From Stenotrophomonas maltophilia (GTDB taxonomy: Bacteria; Pseudomonadota; Gammaproteobacteria; Xanthomonadales; Xanthomonadaceae), in the NCBI RefSeq assembly GCF_003970865.1, contig NZ_RXLZ01000009.1:1-64000 (forward strand): a stretch of DNA of 64,000 bases, written 5' to 3'. Below are positions 62,323 through 64,000 of the stretch, piece by piece. Both the position numbers and the translations under genes were made by a program. Below the pieces are notes generated by a model. The model saw only the letters and a list, made by a program, of their open reading frames with translations, was not told the DNA's origin and ran no database searches. The stretch's first letter is position 1; each line of letters starts with the position of its first letter.

Positions 62323-62368
62323 GGGGCCATTCTACCCGGGTGGCCTTGATGGGCGCCCATATACCCCG

Positions 62369-62538
62369 GTAGACGCCAACCTTGGTTGGCGCCGGCAATC
62401 ACCCTGTGCCAACCAAGGTTGGCACCTACCGGAAGGGGCCGCGCGGGTTGGCATCTACCGGTAGTGCCGGCCGCTGGCCGGCAACCCCATGAACCCTCGG
62501 CGAGACCCTGCATTTGCCGGCCAGCGGCCGGCACTACC
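62369..62538. repeat. Group of SMAG elements upstream of xthA and at aldehyde dehydrogenase 3' end
   Basis: GTAGACGCCAACCTTGGTTGGC faces GTGCCAACCAAGGTTGGCAC with CTACC, then a GTAGTGCCGGCC pair in inverted order. The last CTAC gives the stop codon of the aldehyde dehydrogenase. Confidence 0.8.
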
Positions 62539-63943
62539 GAAGCAGCAGCTTCAACAACCCCGCAATCTTCGAATACGGCGGCCGCAGCCGGTCGCTGGCC
62601 GCCCAGCGCGACTGCCACAGCACCGGCAGCCGCTTGCTCATTGCATCGAACCCGGCCCGGCCGTGGTACGCGCCCATGCCGCTGGCCCCTACCCCGCCAA
62701 ACGGCAGGCCATCGGCCGCGAAATGCAGCAGCGTGTCATTCACCGTCACCCCGCCGGCCATCACCTGGCCGAGGATGCGCTCCACCGTCGCCGTGTCATG
62801 GCTGAAGGGATACAGCGCCAGCGGCCGGTCACGGGACAGCACGTCGGCCAGCGCGGCATCCAGATCCGGGTAGGCCCGCACCGGCAGGATCGGGCCGAAG
62901 ATCTCCTCGCGCATCAGATCCAGGTCGTCCGGCGGGTCCAGCACCACGGTCGGCACCAGCAGGCGCTCGCGGTCAGCGCGCGCCTCATCCACCTGCGCCA
63001 GCGGAATCACCGGCACCCCACGTTCCCGCGCCTGCGCCAGATAGCCCTGCAGGCGCTGGTACTGGCCTTCGTTGATGATGCGCGTGTAGTCGTCGGCGCT
63101 GCTGAAATCGCCGTAGCGCTCGCGTACCTGCTGCTGCAGCGCCTGCACGAACTCGCGCTGGCGCACGGTATCGATCAGCACGTAGTCCGGCGCAATGCAG
63201 GTCTGCCCGGCGTTGAACCATTTCCCGGTGGCCAGCCGTGCGGCTGCCTTGTCCAGCGGGAAATCACGGCAGACGATGGCCGGCGACTTCCCGCCCAGCT
63301 CCAGCGTGACCGGCACCAGATGCTCGGCAGCGGCCGCCATCACCTTGCGGCCGACCGCCGTCGAGCCGGTGAACAGCAGATGGTCCAGTGGCAGCGAAGA
63401 CACCGCTGCGGCCACGTCCGCCCCGCCCTGCACCACCGCCACCCGATCGGGCGGGAACACACTGGCCAGCAGATCGGCCAGGAACGCGCTGGTGCGCGGC
63501 GTGTGCTCAGACGGCTTCAGCAGCACGTGGTTGCCGGCAGCAATCGCGGTGGCCAGCGGCACCAGGGCAAGGGTGACCGGGTAATTCCACGGTGAGATCA
63601 CCCCGACCACGCCCAGCGGCGTCGGCCGCAGCTGCGCGCGCGCCGGCCACAGTCGCCAACCGGCACCTACCCGCTGCGGCTTCGACCAGCGCCGCAGGTG
63701 GCGGCGCAGGTGGTCGATGGCCGACAGCACACTCATCCCATCGGCCAGTTTCGATTCAACGTGGGCGCGATGCCCGAAGTCCTCGGCGATGGCCTGCGCC
63801 ATTTCGTCCAGGCGCGGCTTCAATGCCTCGCGCAGGCGGCGCAGGTCGGCTTCGCGCTGGTCGAGCAGCGGGCGCTGGGCCTGCCACGCGCTGCGCAGGG
63901 TGTGCAGGATGGCGGGGAGGTCGGTCAGCGTGGTGGTAGTCAT
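62534..63943 (-). CDS. Coniferyl-aldehyde-dehydrogenase-like aldehyde dehydrogenase
   Basis: This 469-residue NAD(P)-dependent aldehyde dehydrogenase has VVGVISPWNYPVTLALVPLA, the cofactor motif FTGSTAVGRKV, the general base in LELGGKSPAIV and the catalytic cysteine in FNAGQTCIAPDYV. The EEIFGPILPV text is also present. The sequence is most like the membrane-associated class 3-type coniferyl aldehyde dehydrogenases. The stop TAG is the GTAG head of a SMAG repeat. The start is the ATG at MTTTTLTDLPA. Confidence 0.92.
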   Translation of the reverse strand: MTTTTLTDLPAILHTLRSAWQAQRPLLDQREADLRRLREALKPRLDEMAQAIAEDFGHRAHVESKLADGMSVLSAIDHLRRHLRRWSKPQRVGAGWRLWPARAQLRPTPLGVVGVISPWNYPVTLALVPLATAIAAGNHVLLKPSEHTPRTSAFLADLLASVFPPDRVAVVQGGADVAAAVSSLPLDHLLFTGSTAVGRKVMAAAAEHLVPVTLELGGKSPAIVCRDFPLDKAAARLATGKWFNAGQTCIAPDYVLIDTVRQREFVQALQQQVRERYGDFSSADDYTRIINEGQYQRLQGYLAQARERGVPVIPLAQVDEARADRERLLVPTVVLDPPDDLDLMREEIFGPILPVRAYPDLDAALADVLSRDRPLALYPFSHDTATVERILGQVMAGGVTVNDTLLHFAADGLPFGGVGASGMGAYHGRAGFDAMSKRLPVLWQSRWAASDRLRPPYSKIAGLLKLLLR

Positions 63944-63977
63944 GGGCTGACTATACGGCGTGCTGCGCAACGCAATG

Positions 63978-64000
63978 GTAGTGCCGGCCGCTGGCCGGCA
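63978..64000. repeat. SMAG element at right edge
   Basis: GTAGTGCCGGCCGCTGGCCGG begins at 63978 and runs to the window end, same type as at 46451 and 61443. Confidence 0.7.

Noticed and set aside
36366-62538. SMAG palindromes as transcription terminators
   Set aside because: They have strong stems but mostly lack a following T-run and occur in both orientations; only the separate hairpins at 43767, 52788 and 61476 look like true terminators.

Overview
The window is high-GC, densely coded and almost free of mobile genes. It carries many short GTAG-headed palindromes of the kind described as SMAG repeats in Stenotrophomonas maltophilia. With the family make-up of the genes (an ECF sigma/kinase-controlled type VI secretion system, czc efflux, parAB-rsmG) this points to Stenotrophomonas, probably the S. 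maltophilia complex. That assignment is inference, since no rRNA is present.

Region 1 (1-5349, minus strand) is a two-partner secretion pair: an FhaC/ShlB-type outer-membrane transporter followed 9 nt later by the first 1225 codons of a filamentous-haemagglutinin-like exoprotein that runs off the left edge.

Region 2 (5472-36365) is a type VI secretion system (T6SS) of about 30 kb, nearly all on the minus strand. Read 5' to 3' the order is tssB-tssC-hcp-tagJ-tssE-tssF-tssG-clpV; a low-GC cargo block of two unrecognised genes plus a PAAR protein; an ECF sigma factor with its Ser/Thr kinase (EcfK/PknS type); vgrG, a DUF6931-like gene and the FHA gene tagH; and tssK-tssL-tssM-tagF-pppA-ppkA plus a small membrane protein. 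A short AraC-type regulator diverges from tssB. No tssA or tssJ is visible. Four copies of a motif reading TGAGACGAA on the minus strand precede tssB, ecfK, vgrG and tssK. They are the best candidates for promoters read by the sigma factor. Two phosphorylation layers are therefore encoded: transcriptional (PknS to EcfK) and post-translational (PpkA/PppA/FHA).

Region 3 (36366-64000) is mostly core genome. It holds a universal stress protein, a 48-residue membrane protein, a CX5R phosphatase, UvrD, an FAD oxidoreductase, a cardiolipin-synthase-like enzyme, ribosomal proteins L28/L33, a DEDDh exonuclease and a divergent LysR/RidA pair. These are followed by a czcI-czcCBA heavy-metal efflux operon, a DUF885 hydrolase, a cell-surface sugar/lipid A group (epimerase, GT2, LAB_N protein), a SUFU-domain protein, parB-parA-rsmG, a phosphopantetheinyl transferase, a GlsB/YeaQ membrane protein, exonuclease III and an aldehyde dehydrogenase. 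SMAG-type repeats occupy most of the larger gaps and twice supply the stop codon of a gene.
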